64,000 bases of DNA from the NCBI RefSeq assembly GCF_001984195.1, contig NZ_MTQN01000008.1, positions 310,001-374,000 on the forward strand. The letters are read 5' to 3'. Positions 24,594-33,626 of the stretch are shown here, piece by piece. Both the position numbers and the translations under genes were made by a program. The notes below the pieces were generated by a model that saw only the letters and a list, made by a program, of their open reading frames with translations, was not told where the DNA came from and made no database searches. The stretch's first letter is position 1, and every line of letters begins with the position of its first letter. The stretch comes from Kribbella sp. ALI-6-A (GTDB lineage Bacteria; Actinomycetota; Actinomycetes; Propionibacteriales; Kribbellaceae).

Positions 24594-25546
24594 GTTCACA
24601 AGCCGTGAAACCGCCGGCCGGGCTGTTGTCCCGGCGGCGCCACCCGGAACGTCCGATCTGGGAAGAGGAACCCACGCTGGTGGGCCGGCTGGGCAAACCG
24701 GTCGTCCTCGCGCTGGTCTTCCTGGTGATCGCCTTTCCCTTGTACGTCGTGGTTGTCACCAGCCTGTCGAGCACGGAGGCGGTCACCCGCGCGGGCGGCC
24801 TGGTCGTGGTACCGCGGGAGCTGACGCTGGCGGCGTATGTGCAGTTGCTGTCCGGTGGCGTCGTGACTCGCGCCCTGGTGATCAGCACCGCCATCACGAT
24901 CGTCGGTACGGCGTTCAGCCTGCTGATCACCGTGCTCGCGGCGTACGGGCTGTCGCGGCCGGGATCGCTGTGGCACCGGCCGCTGCTGTTCGTCGTGCTG
25001 CTCACGTTCCTGTTCGGGCCGGGCATCATTCCCAGCTACCTGCTGGTGAACTCGCTCGGGCTGATCGACAGCTACGCGTCGCTGATCCTGCCCACCGCGA
25101 TCTCGGCGTTCAACCTGATCGTGATGAGGGCGTTTTTCATGGGCATCCCGGCGGAGCTGATCGACAGTGCCCGGATCGACGGCGCTGGTGAGTTCGCCGT
25201 GCTGACCCGGATCGTGATGCCGCTGTCGAAGGCCGTCGTCGCGGTGGTCGGGCTGTTCTACGCGGTCGGCTACTGGAACGCGTTCTTCAACGCGATGCTC
25301 TACCTCAACGACAACACCAAGTGGCCGTTGCAGCTGGTCCTGCGCACGTACATCGTGCAGGCGCAGGTACTGCCGAGCGGCGCCGGCGGAGTCACCGCCA
25401 CGCCCGCGCTCGGGCTGGCGCCGGCGCCGAGCCTGGCGATCAAGATGGCGATCGTCGTCTTGGCCGTGATCCCGGTCCTGCTGGTCTACCCGTTCATCCA
25501 GAAGCACTTCACCAAGGGCGTCATCATCGGCGCGGTCAAGGGTTAG
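24590..25546 (+). CDS. ABC transporter permease (LplC-type)
   Basis: 318 aa with six membrane helices. The loop DSARIDGAGEFAVLTRIVMP is the EAA motif. A stretch between the last two helices (VQAQVLPSGAGGVTATPALG) is typical of LplC/YtcP permeases. It starts in an ATGA overlap with the LplB-type gene and is followed 20 bases later by GH74, preceded by its own AAGGAG, so one operon is likely. Confidence 0.9.
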   Translation: MSSQAVKPPAGLLSRRRHPERPIWEEEPTLVGRLGKPVVLALVFLVIAFPLYVVVVTSLSSTEAVTRAGGLVVVPRELTLAAYVQLLSGGVVTRALVISTAITIVGTAFSLLITVLAAYGLSRPGSLWHRPLLFVVLLTFLFGPGIIPSYLLVNSLGLIDSYASLILPTAISAFNLIVMRAFFMGIPAELIDSARIDGAGEFAVLTRIVMPLSKAVVAVVGLFYAVGYWNAFFNAMLYLNDNTKWPLQLVLRTYIVQAQVLPSGAGGVTATPALGLAPAPSLAIKMAIVVLAVIPVLLVYPFIQKHFTKGVIIGAVKG

Positions 25547-25566
25547 TCCTCTTTCGAAGGAGTGAA

Positions 25567-27777
25567 ATGACGCTTCCGCGTAGGCATTTCCTGACCCTGG
25601 GCACCGGTGCGGCGGCCGTCGCGGCCGTGGCGGCCTGGCCGGAGCCGGCCGCCGCGGTGGCCGAAGCTGGGGCTGGGCACGGCGCCGGCCGGTACCGCTG
25701 GCGCAACGTCGAGATCGTCGGCGGCGGCTTCGTCACCGGCATCGTGCACCACCCGAAACAGCGTGGTCTGGTCTACGCGCGCACCGACATCGGCGGCGCC
25801 GCGCGGCTGGACCCTCGGACCCGGCGCTGGGTCCAACTGCTGGAGTGGGTCAGCTTCGCGGACTGGAGCCTGACCGGGGTCGAGAGTCTGGCGCTCGACC
25901 CGCAGGATCCGTCGCGGCTCTACCTGGCCGTCGGCACCTACACGAACGAGTGGTCACCGATCAACGGCGCCATCCTGCGCTCGACCAACCAGGGCCGGAC
26001 CTTCCGGCGAACCGACCTGCCGTTCAAGCTCGGCGGCAACGAGCCGGGCCGGTCGATGGGGGAGCGGCTCGCGGTCGACCCGTGTGACGGCCGGGTGCTG
26101 TACTTCGGGACCCGCAACCAAGGCCTGTGGCGCAGCACCGACCGCGGTGAGACGTGGGCGCGGGTCGACAGCTTCCCGACGGCCGGTACGGCGGGTCTCG
26201 GGCTCGGCTTCGTGTTCTTCGACCCGCGCGGTAGCCGGCGCGGCCGACCGACGCGCACGATCTACGTCGGCTCCACCGATCGCGCGAACCCGATCTGGCG
26301 CAGCGACGACTCCGGGCTCACCTGGTCGCCCCTCGCGAACCAACCAACCGGTTGGCTGCCTCACCACGCTGAGCCGGCCTCGGACGGGCAGTTGTACGTG
26401 ACGTACGGGGACCTGCCGGGGCCGTACGAGATGTACGACGGCGGTGTTCACAAGCTCGACCTCGCGACGGGCGTCTGGACCGACATCACCCCGCTGCGGC
26501 CGAACACCGGCGGCGAAGCCGGCTTCGGGTACGCCGGTCTCGCGATCGACCCGCGCAGACCCGGCACGGTGATGGTCGCGACGATGAGCCGGTGGGGTCC
26601 GGTCGACGACGTGTTCCGGACCGTCGACGGCGGAGCGACCTGGCACTCGATCGGGGCCAAGATCGTGCTGGACACCTCCGGTGCGCCGTACCTGGACTTC
26701 CACGGCACGCCGAAGCTGGGCTGGATGATCGGGGACATCTCGATCGACCCGTTCGACTCGGACAAGGTGCTGTACGTCACCGGCGCCACGATCTTCGGCA
26801 CCGACGACGTGACCAACGCCGAGGCGGGCCGCAGCACGCACTGGTCGGTCCGGGCGCAGGGCCTGGAGGAAACCGCGGTGCTCGATCTGATCAGCCCGCC
26901 CTGGGGACCGCCGCTGATCAGCGCGCTCGGCGACATCGGCGTCTTCCGGCACGACCGGCTGGACGTCGTACCGCCGGACGGGCAGGCGGCGAACCCGGTC
27001 AGCGGCTCGTCGCCGAGCCTGGACTACGCGGCCCGGACCGAGGGGTTCGTCGTCCGTGTCGCGTACGGCGACAGCCTGCAGCGCGGCGCGTACTCGACGG
27101 ACGCCGGCAAGAGCTGGCAGCCGTTCGCCGGAGAGCCGGCCGGGTCGACGCAGCCCGGCAAGATCGTGGTCAGCACCGACGCACGGACGATCCTGTGGGT
27201 GCCGGGCGATGTGCCACCGCACTACTCGCGCGACCGCGGCGCCTCGTGGACGCCGGTGACGGGACTCCCGCAGCAGGTCGTCGTCGCGGCGGACCGGGTG
27301 CACCCGAGCCTGTTCTTCGCGTTCGACGCGGGCAGCGGTACGGCGTACCGGAGTCTGGACGGCGGCCGGAGCTTCTTGCCGACGGCAACGGGGTTGCCGG
27401 TGGGCGCCGGTAAGCTCGAGACGGTTCTCGAGCGGTCCGGGCAGTGCTGGCTCGCGGCCGGTCCTGCTGGTCTGTTCCGCTCGGTGGATCATGGCCTCAG
27501 GTACCAGCGGCTGACGACCATCGAGGAGGCGCTGACCGTGGGCTTCGGCAAGGCGGCGCCGGGCCGTCATGAGATGGCGGTCTACACCTCGGGCACGGTG
27601 AACGGTGTGCCGGGCATCTACCGCTCCGACGACAGCGGCGTCAGCTGGCGGCGGGTCAACGACGACCGGCACCAGTACGCCTCGACCAACGACGCGATCG
27701 CGGGCGACCCCAGGGTCTACGGGCGGGTCTACCTGTCCACCAACGGTCTCGGCATCCCCTACGGAGAACCGGTATGA
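25567..27777 (+). CDS. GH74 xyloglucanase (endo-beta-1,4-glucanase), Tat-exported
   Basis: 736 aa. The N-terminus LPRRHFLTLGTGAAAVAA is a Tat signal with cleavage after about residue 31 (AAA-V), so the enzyme acts outside the cell. It has the GH74 start RWRNVEIVGGGFVTGIV and ARTDIGG with a catalytic Asp74. A second Asp is expected in GWMIGDISIDPFD. Many sialidase/BNR-like repeats of the twin seven-bladed propeller follow (STDRGETW, SDDSGLTW, TVDGGATW, SRDRGASW). GH74 enzymes cut the xyloglucan backbone. No cellulose-binding module is attached. AAGGAG precedes the ATG, and it overlaps GH42 by ATGA. Confidence 0.92.
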   Translation: MTLPRRHFLTLGTGAAAVAAVAAWPEPAAAVAEAGAGHGAGRYRWRNVEIVGGGFVTGIVHHPKQRGLVYARTDIGGAARLDPRTRRWVQLLEWVSFADWSLTGVESLALDPQDPSRLYLAVGTYTNEWSPINGAILRSTNQGRTFRRTDLPFKLGGNEPGRSMGERLAVDPCDGRVLYFGTRNQGLWRSTDRGETWARVDSFPTAGTAGLGLGFVFFDPRGSRRGRPTRTIYVGSTDRANPIWRSDDSGLTWSPLANQPTGWLPHHAEPASDGQLYVTYGDLPGPYEMYDGGVHKLDLATGVWTDITPLRPNTGGEAGFGYAGLAIDPRRPGTVMVATMSRWGPVDDVFRTVDGGATWHSIGAKIVLDTSGAPYLDFHGTPKLGWMIGDISIDPFDSDKVLYVTGATIFGTDDVTNAEAGRSTHWSVRAQGLEETAVLDLISPPWGPPLISALGDIGVFRHDRLDVVPPDGQAANPVSGSSPSLDYAARTEGFVVRVAYGDSLQRGAYSTDAGKSWQPFAGEPAGSTQPGKIVVSTDARTILWVPGDVPPHYSRDRGASWTPVTGLPQQVVVAADRVHPSLFFAFDAGSGTAYRSLDGGRSFLPTATGLPVGAGKLETVLERSGQCWLAAGPAGLFRSVDHGLRYQRLTTIEEALTVGFGKAAPGRHEMAVYTSGTVNGVPGIYRSDDSGVSWRRVNDDRHQYASTNDAIAGDPRVYGRVYLSTNGLGIPYGEPV

Positions 27778-29723
27778 CGGGTCTGTACTACGGCGGCGAC
27801 TACAACCCCGAGCAGTGGTCGCCGCAGGTGTGGAAGGAAGACGTCGCGCTGATGCGCGAGGCCGGGGTGAACCTGGTGACGGTCGGCGTGTTCGCCTGGT
27901 CCAGCCTGGAACCGGCGCCGGGCACGTACGAGTTCGGGTGGCTCGACCAGGTGATGGACCTGCTCGGCAGCGCCGGCGTACAGGTTGATCTGGCGACGCC
28001 GACCGCTTCACCGCCGCCGTGGTTCAGCCTGCGGCATCCCGACGCGCTGCCGGTCAACGCTGACGGTGTCCGGCTCACGCATGGCAGCAGGGACACGTAC
28101 TGCGCCTGCGCGCCGGCGTACCGGGAGGCGGCGGCGGGCATCGCCCGGGCGCTGGGCGAGCGGTACGCCGGGCATCCCGCGCTGGCGATGTGGCACGTGC
28201 ACAACGAGTACGGCACGGTCTGCCATTGCGATCACGCGGCCACGTCGTTCCGGCGCTGGTTGCGGGATCGCTATGGCGACCTGGACCGGCTGAACGCGGC
28301 CTGGACGACGGCCTTCTGGAGCCAGGGCTACGCCGACTGGGAGGAGATCCGGCCGCCGCGCGCGACGCAGTACCTGGTGAATCCGGCGCAGGCACTGGAC
28401 TTCCGGCGGTTCTGGTCGGACGAGTTGCTGGCTGCGTACTCGGAGCAGAAGGCGATCCTGCGGTCGTTCACGCCGGAGCTGCCGATCACGACGAACTTCG
28501 TGTTCGGCTCCTGGGTTCCGGTCGACCACGCACGCTGGGCGTCGGAGGTGGATTTGGTTGCCATCGACCACTACCCGGGCGACGCGGGGATCGGTGCGGA
28601 GCAGCAGACGGCGTTCGGGGCGGACCTCGCGCGGTCGTGGGCGGGCGGCGGGTCCTGGCTGCTGATGGAGCAGGCGGCCGGATCGGTGAACGACGGGCGC
28701 CGCCTCACCACCAAGACACCCGGGCGGATGACCCGGCACAGCCTGGCGCACGTCGCCCGCGGCTCGAAGGGCGCGCTGTTCTTCCAGTGGCGCGCGTCGC
28801 GCGGCGGGGCCGAGATGTTCCACTCCGCGCTGGTGCCGCACGCCGGGTCCAGTACGAGGCGTTTTCGCGAGGTCGTCGAGCTCGGCGCCGCGTTGCCGCG
28901 GATCGCCGAGGTCGAGGCGAGTGCGGTCCGGGCCGACGTCGCGATCCTGTGGGACGTGGAGTCCTGGTGGGCGATGCAGGCGACCCACCTGCCGTCGTCC
29001 GAGCTCGACTATCTGACCGCGGTGCAGGCCGCGCACCGGCAGGTCTGGGCGGCTGGAGTCGGAGCGGATCTGCCCGGTCCCACGGCCGATCTGTCGTCGT
29101 ACCGGCTGGTCGTGGTGCCCAGCTTGTACCTGGTCTCGGCCGAGGCGGCTGCTGCGATCGCGCGGTATGTCGAGGGCGGTGGGCACGTGCTGGTCACGTA
29201 CTTCAGCGGCATCGTGAACGAGAACGCGCAGGTCTGGCTGGGCGGCTATCCCGGCGCTTTCACCGATCTGCTCGGCATCCGGGTCGAGGAATTCCACCCC
29301 GTCGCCGAAGTCGAACTCGCGTCGGGTGGTCGCGGCACGGTGTGGAGCGAGGACGTGCAACTGGCCGGCGCCGAGGTGATCGACCGGTACGCCGGTGGCG
29401 TGCTGGACGGGTCGCCTGCGATCACCCGGCACCAGTACGGCGCCGGCGTCGCGTGGTACGTGTCGACGCAGCTGGAGGACGAGGCGTACCGGGCGCTACT
29501 GGACCAGGCGCTGCGCGGTGCGGGCATCGAGCTGCCGGTGCTGCCCGCGGGCGTCGAGCTGGTCCGGCGTCACGCCGAGGGGACGACGTGGACGTTCCTG
29601 CTCAACCACGGCGACGCGGCGGCCGTCGTACCGGTTGAGGGGCTGGACCTGCTGTCCGGCGCGGAGGTGAACGGAAGCCTGGTCCTGCCCGCCGGTGGTC
29701 AGGCGGTCGTCCGCTCCGAATGA
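27774..29723 (+). CDS. GH42 beta-galactosidase
   Basis: 649 aa, no signal peptide, cytosolic. GH42 start YYGGDYNPEQW; acid/base Glu145 in WHVHNEYG; nucleophile Glu299 in WLLMEQAAG. Zinc-type cysteines are at 110 (YCACAP), 150 and 152 (CHCDH). A trimerisation domain with a Rossmann-like fold (about 390-590) and a short beta domain follow, as in other GH42 enzymes. It would remove beta-1,2-galactose from imported galactosylated xyloglucan oligosaccharides, though arabinogalactan side chains are also possible. It starts in an ATGA overlap with GH74; its end overlaps the convergent LacI gene by 25 bases. Confidence 0.93.
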   Translation: MTGLYYGGDYNPEQWSPQVWKEDVALMREAGVNLVTVGVFAWSSLEPAPGTYEFGWLDQVMDLLGSAGVQVDLATPTASPPPWFSLRHPDALPVNADGVRLTHGSRDTYCACAPAYREAAAGIARALGERYAGHPALAMWHVHNEYGTVCHCDHAATSFRRWLRDRYGDLDRLNAAWTTAFWSQGYADWEEIRPPRATQYLVNPAQALDFRRFWSDELLAAYSEQKAILRSFTPELPITTNFVFGSWVPVDHARWASEVDLVAIDHYPGDAGIGAEQQTAFGADLARSWAGGGSWLLMEQAAGSVNDGRRLTTKTPGRMTRHSLAHVARGSKGALFFQWRASRGGAEMFHSALVPHAGSSTRRFREVVELGAALPRIAEVEASAVRADVAILWDVESWWAMQATHLPSSELDYLTAVQAAHRQVWAAGVGADLPGPTADLSSYRLVVVPSLYLVSAEAAAAIARYVEGGGHVLVTYFSGIVNENAQVWLGGYPGAFTDLLGIRVEEFHPVAEVELASGGRGTVWSEDVQLAGAEVIDRYAGGVLDGSPAITRHQYGAGVAWYVSTQLEDEAYRALLDQALRGAGIELPVLPAGVELVRRHAEGTTWTFLLNHGDAAAVVPVEGLDLLSGAEVNGSLVLPAGGQAVVRSE

Positions 29724-30787
29724 GCTTCAGGCGCGGCGCAGGTGCTCGCCCGGGCGGTCAGCCGGGCGGGCACCAGTGTCACGCCGGCCGACGTCCGGTG
29801 GCCTTCGAGCTTCGCGATCAGGGCCTCGACGGCCTGCTGGCCGATCTCGTCGGCCGGCAGCGTGACCGACGACAGCTGGGGGACCTGGCGCTCGGCCACG
29901 TCGTCGGCGCAGATCGCCATCAGCGACATGTCCTCCGGCACCCGGCGGCCGAGACGGCGCAGAACGTCCAGCAGCGGACCGATGATGGGCTCGTTCTGGA
30001 CCACCAGGCCGGTGATGCCCGGATGCGCCTCGAGCAGCTCGCCGACCGTCCCGAGCACCGCGTCGAAGGTCGGCTCGCACGGCGTCTCGATGCCCATCAC
30101 GCCGCGGCGCTCGGCCGCCGCCTGGAAGCCGGCCAGCGTGCGGTGCGCGAAGCCGGTCTGCCGGGCGTAGACGGCGGACGGCGTACCGAGCAAGGCGATG
30201 CTGTGGTGCCCGAGGTCGGTCAGGTGGTCGACGCACTGCTCGGCTGCCGCGAAGAAGTCGAGGTCGATACAGGTCAGGCCCTCGGTGTCGGCCGGTACGC
30301 CGATCAGCACCGACGGCATCGGCAGCTCGCGCAGCAACGGCACACGCTCGTCGTGCAGCTCGACGTCCATCACCACCAGGGCGTCGACCAGCGCGCTCTG
30401 CGAGACGCGCTCGAGTCCGGACCGGCCCTCGTCGGCCGTCAGCAGCAGGACGTCGTGGTCGTAGCGGCGGGCGGTGGTCACGACGGCGGTGGCGAACTGC
30501 ATCAGCACGGGGACGTGCATGCCGGCCCGCAGGGGGATGACCAGCGCGAGCACGTTGGACCGGTTCGAGGCCAGCGCACGGGCGCTCGCGTTCGGCCGGT
30601 AGCCCAGCACCCGGACGGCCTCCTGCACGCGATCGCGGGTCTCGGGCGAGATCGACCGCTTGCCGCTGAGAACGTACGACACCGTGCTGGCCGCCACTCC
30701 GGCCTGCCGCGCGACATCGGCGATCGTGACGATGGCTGCCTCCTCGGTCCGCGTGGCGGTCGAAGCGCTTCGACCTTGTCCGCTCAC
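29699..30787 (-). CDS. LacI family transcriptional repressor (xyloglucan locus, second copy)
   Basis: About 343-362 aa. LacI helix-turn-helix TIADVARQAGVAASTVSYVL and hinge ASARALASNRSN are followed by a sugar-binding domain. The recognition helix (STVSYVL) is the same as in the first LacI protein. The only standard start in frame is GTG at 30787, which has no RBS and would make the operator palindrome (30760-30773) part of the coding region. An ATC codon at 30733-30731 follows GAGGAGG at perfect spacing and aligns with the ATG of the first LacI gene, so a non-standard ATC start is possible. The listed start is therefore uncertain. Confidence 0.85.
   Translation of the reverse strand: MSGQGRSASTATRTEEAAIVTIADVARQAGVAASTVSYVLSGKRSISPETRDRVQEAVRVLGYRPNASARALASNRSNVLALVIPLRAGMHVPVLMQFATAVVTTARRYDHDVLLLTADEGRSGLERVSQSALVDALVVMDVELHDERVPLLRELPMPSVLIGVPADTEGLTCIDLDFFAAAEQCVDHLTDLGHHSIALLGTPSAVYARQTGFAHRTLAGFQAAAERRGVMGIETPCEPTFDAVLGTVGELLEAHPGITGLVVQNEPIIGPLLDVLRRLGRRVPEDMSLMAICADDVAERQVPQLSSVTLPADEIGQQAVEALIAKLEGHRTSAGVTLVPARLTARASTCAAPEAHSERTTA
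30760..30773. promoter_or_regulatory. LacI operator at the second LacI gene
   Basis: TCGAAGCGCTTCGA, identical to the two copies before GH3. It lies 27 bp upstream of the ATC candidate start but inside the frame if the GTG at 30787 is used. It implies autoregulation or cross-regulation by the two LacI proteins. Confidence 0.75.
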
Positions 30788-30998
30788 AGCGTCGAGCGGC
30801 GCACGGTTCCTGTCAAGACCGTACAGCCTTCGGTCGGCATTTCCGGCCCGGGCCGTTGACCTCCGATAAACCGGCTGCGACAGTGCTCTCGATCCGCCGG
30901 TCGTGACCGGCGGAATTCCCTCGTCGATTCGATTCGAATTCGACGGCCATCCTCCGGAACAGACGCTTTCCTGCCTTTCGAATGATCGTCGAAGCGGC

Positions 30999-31361
30999 AG
31001 CGGGTCCTACGCGACGGCGTACGACATCTGGGCCGGCAACAACGCCTACGAGATCATGCTGTGGATGAACAAGCAGGGCGCGGTCGGCCCGATCGGCAGC
31101 CGGCAGGCCACCGCCACCGTCGGCGGCCACACCTGGGACGTCTACCGGGGCACCAATGGCGCCAACGAGGTGTTCTCGTTCGTCCGCACGAGCAACACCA
31201 ATTCCGGCACCGTCGACATCAAAGCGGTGCTGAACTGGATTCGTGGCCGCGGCTGGATGGCCGACGCGACGGTGGGCGAGGTGCAATTCGGATTCGAGAT
31301 CACCTCGTCCGGCGGTGGGCTGAATTTCAGCACCAGCAGTTATTCGGTCACGTCGTCCTGA
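30999..31361 (+). pseudogene. GH12 endoglucanase remnant (C-terminal half)
   Basis: The frame 30903-31361 (152 codons) becomes GH12-like from about 30999: SGSYATAYDIWAGNNAYEIM, then GPIGSRQATATVGGHTWDVY, NEVFSFVRTSNTNSGTVDIK and VGEVQFGFEITSSGGGLNFS. Both catalytic glutamates remain (AYEIM and FGFEI), but the signal peptide and roughly the first hundred residues of a GH12 enzyme are missing. The 30788-30998 stretch shows no homologous coding. GH12 enzymes attack cellulose or xyloglucan, which fits the locus. It is read as a 5'-truncated relic beside the second LacI promoter. It ends four bases before the convergent pncB gene. Confidence 0.78.
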
Positions 31362-31365
31362 CCCT

Positions 31366-32712
31366 TCACATGGCGCTGCGCGGGGCGTACGGGTTCCGGC
31401 TGTTCAGGTCGCCGATGTAGTCGGTCGGAATGGCCGGTTCACCGCGGCTCAGCTGGCTGGCGCTGCGCGGCAGCTCGTCGCGGACCTTGAGGTGATGGGC
31501 CTGGGACTCCGCCGGCGTCGTCCGGCCGACGATCTTGCCCGCCTGGACCAACGGCTGCAGCAGCGGCCGGTCGTCCCCGTCGTCCACCGGCGGCTCGCCG
31601 ACGCCGATCACCTCGGCCTCGGCGACGCCGTCGGCGGAGCGACGGCGCAGCGCGTACTTGCGGCCGCCGATCGAGATCTTGTCCGGGCTCTTCTTCGCCA
31701 CCGGGACCAGCGTGCCGTCGGCGTCCTCGCGGGCGACCAGCTTGTAGACGAAACCGCAGGTCGGGTAGCCGCTGCCGGTCACCAGCGACGTGCCCACGCC
31801 GTACCCGTCGACCGCGGCCGGGGCGAGCGCGGCGATCTGGTACTCGTCCAGGTCGCTGGTCACGATGATCCGGGTCTTCGTCGCGCCCAGTGCGTCGAGC
31901 TGCTCCCGGACCTGGCCGGCCAGCGACGGCAGGTCGCCGGAGTCGAGCCGGACCGCGCCGAGCTCCGGACCGGTCACCTCGATCGCCGTCTTGACCGCCT
32001 CGGTCAAGTCGTAGGTGTCGACCAGCAGTGTCGTGCCCTTGCCGAGCGCCTCGACCTGCGACACGAACGCGTCCCGCTCGGTGTCGTGCAACAGCGTGAA
32101 CGAGTGCGCCGCCGTCCCGGCGCTCGGGATGCCGAACCGGCGCGCCGCCTCCAGGTTGGAGGTCGTCGCGAACCCCGCGATGTACGCCGCCAGCGCGGAC
32201 GCGACCGCGGCCTCCTCGTGGGTGCGCCGCGAGCCCATCTCGATGCACGGCCGGCCGCCGGCCCACCAGGTCATCCGGGACGCCGCCGAGGCGACCGCGG
32301 AGTCGTGGTTGAGGATCGACAGGAACACGGTTTCCAGCAGCACCGCCTCGGCGAAGCTGGACTCCACCACCAGGACCGGCGAGCCGGGGAAGAAGATCTC
32401 GCCGTCGGCGTAGCCGCTGATGTCGCCGCTGAACCGGTAGCCGGCCAGCCAGTCGCAGGTGGCCTGGTCGACCACGCCACGCTCGGCCAGGAACGCGACC
32501 GTCGCCTCGTCGAAGCGGAACCGCTCCAGCGCGTCGAGCAGCCGGTTCACGCCCGCGACCACGCCGTACCGGCGGCCGTCGGGCAGCCGGCGGGCGAACA
32601 ACTCGAAGACCGACCGGCGGTGCGCCGTACCGTCGGCGAGCGCGGCCTGCAGCATGGTGAGCTCGTAGTGGTCGGTGAGCAGGGCGGTCGTTGGCTCCGC
32701 TGAAGTCGTCAC
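31366..32712 (-). CDS. pncB: Nicotinate phosphoribosyltransferase
   Basis: 448 aa, normal length. It makes nicotinate mononucleotide from nicotinate and PRPP for NAD salvage. Typical features are [20 protein letters not shown], the region [19 protein letters not shown] with the phosphorylated-His neighbourhood, [20 protein letters not shown] and [15 protein letters not shown]. It starts with GTG. Divergence from clpS is the arrangement seen in many actinobacteria, including Mycobacterium tuberculosis. Confidence 0.94.
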   Translation of the reverse strand: MTTSAEPTTALLTDHYELTMLQAALADGTAHRRSVFELFARRLPDGRRYGVVAGVNRLLDALERFRFDEATVAFLAERGVVDQATCDWLAGYRFSGDISGYADGEIFFPGSPVLVVESSFAEAVLLETVFLSILNHDSAVASAASRMTWWAGGRPCIEMGSRRTHEEAAVASALAAYIAGFATTSNLEAARRFGIPSAGTAAHSFTLLHDTERDAFVSQVEALGKGTTLLVDTYDLTEAVKTAIEVTGPELGAVRLDSGDLPSLAGQVREQLDALGATKTRIIVTSDLDEYQIAALAPAAVDGYGVGTSLVTGSGYPTCGFVYKLVAREDADGTLVPVAKKSPDKISIGGRKYALRRRSADGVAEAEVIGVGEPPVDDGDDRPLLQPLVQAGKIVGRTTPAESQAHHLKVRDELPRSASQLSRGEPAIPTDYIGDLNSRNPYAPRSAM

Positions 32713-32761
32713 AAGGGCAGCCTATTGCGAGACCGGATCGGCCAGTGGAGACAATGGGCCC

Positions 32762-33049
32762 GTGACCACCGCACCGAGCGAGCTCGACAGCCCCGAAGTC
32801 GACGAGGCGATCGAGTTGAGCCCACCGTGGGTGACGATCGTGTGGAACGATCCGGTGAACCTGATGGACTACGTCACGTTCGTCTTCCAGACCTACTTCG
32901 GCTACTCCAAGCAGAAGGCGGAGAAGCTGATGATGCAAGTGCACGAGGAGGGCAAGTCGGCCGTGTCCAGCGGCAACCGCGAGGCGATGGAGCGCGACGT
33001 CGAAGCCATGCACAGCTACGGCCTGTGGGCCACCTGCGAGAAGTCGTGA
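32762..33049 (+). CDS. clpS: ATP-dependent Clp protease adaptor ClpS
   Basis: 95 aa. ClpS hands N-degron substrates to the ClpAP/ClpCP protease. The core [40 protein letters not shown] and [20 protein letters not shown] covers the substrate-binding pocket and Clp-docking surface. The GTG at 32762 is chosen because GACAAT (32750-32755) stands six bases before it, the layout of a leaderless transcript, and because upstream residues are not family-like. It overlaps the DUF2017 gene by GTGA. Confidence 0.93.
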   Translation: MTTAPSELDSPEVDEAIELSPPWVTIVWNDPVNLMDYVTFVFQTYFGYSKQKAEKLMMQVHEEGKSAVSSGNREAMERDVEAMHSYGLWATCEKS

Positions 33050-33603
33050 CCCGGTTCCGGAAACGCCGCAAGACCGTCGTCGTCAGTTTCGCCGAGCACG
33101 AGGCCGACATCCTGGCCAACCTGCTGCGCAACCTGGTCGAACTCCTGTACGACGGCATGCCGCCGCGCGCCACCGAGGCCGGCGACGACCCCCTGGCGGC
33201 CCTGCTCGACACCGACGGCCCGACCGCGCCGCCGGAGGACGTCGTCCTGCAGCGCCTGCTGCCGAACGCCTACTCCGGTGACGACCAGGCCGCGGGCGAG
33301 TTCCGCCGGTTCACCGAGCGGGGGCTGCGCGACGGCAAGGCCAACGACGCCCGGCGCGTGCTGACCGCCCTCGAGGAGCACTCCGTCGAGGACGGCATCC
33401 CGCTCGAGCCCGACGACCAGCTCGCCTGGCTGCGCGCGCTGAACGACCTCCGCCTGGCGATCGGCACCCGCCTGGACATCAAGGAGGACGACGACTACGC
33501 CGTCTGGGAGAAACTGCCCGACGACGACCCCCGGCGCCTCACCTACGACCTCTACGACTGGCTCGGCTACCTCCAGTCCGCCCTCCTGCACAACATGCGC
33601 TGA
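33046..33603 (+). CDS. DUF2017 family protein
   Basis: 185 aa, the conserved companion of clpS in actinobacteria; function unknown. Family features are [20 protein letters not shown] near the start, [20 protein letters not shown] and the C-terminal [20 protein letters not shown]. The GTGA overlap with clpS and the constant pairing suggest a role linked to Clp proteolysis, which is inference. Confidence 0.88.
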   Translation: MTRFRKRRKTVVVSFAEHEADILANLLRNLVELLYDGMPPRATEAGDDPLAALLDTDGPTAPPEDVVLQRLLPNAYSGDDQAAGEFRRFTERGLRDGKANDARRVLTALEEHSVEDGIPLEPDDQLAWLRALNDLRLAIGTRLDIKEDDDYAVWEKLPDDDPRRLTYDLYDWLGYLQSALLHNMR

Positions 33604-33626
33604 CCCCGCGGCCTAGGGTTGGCCGC

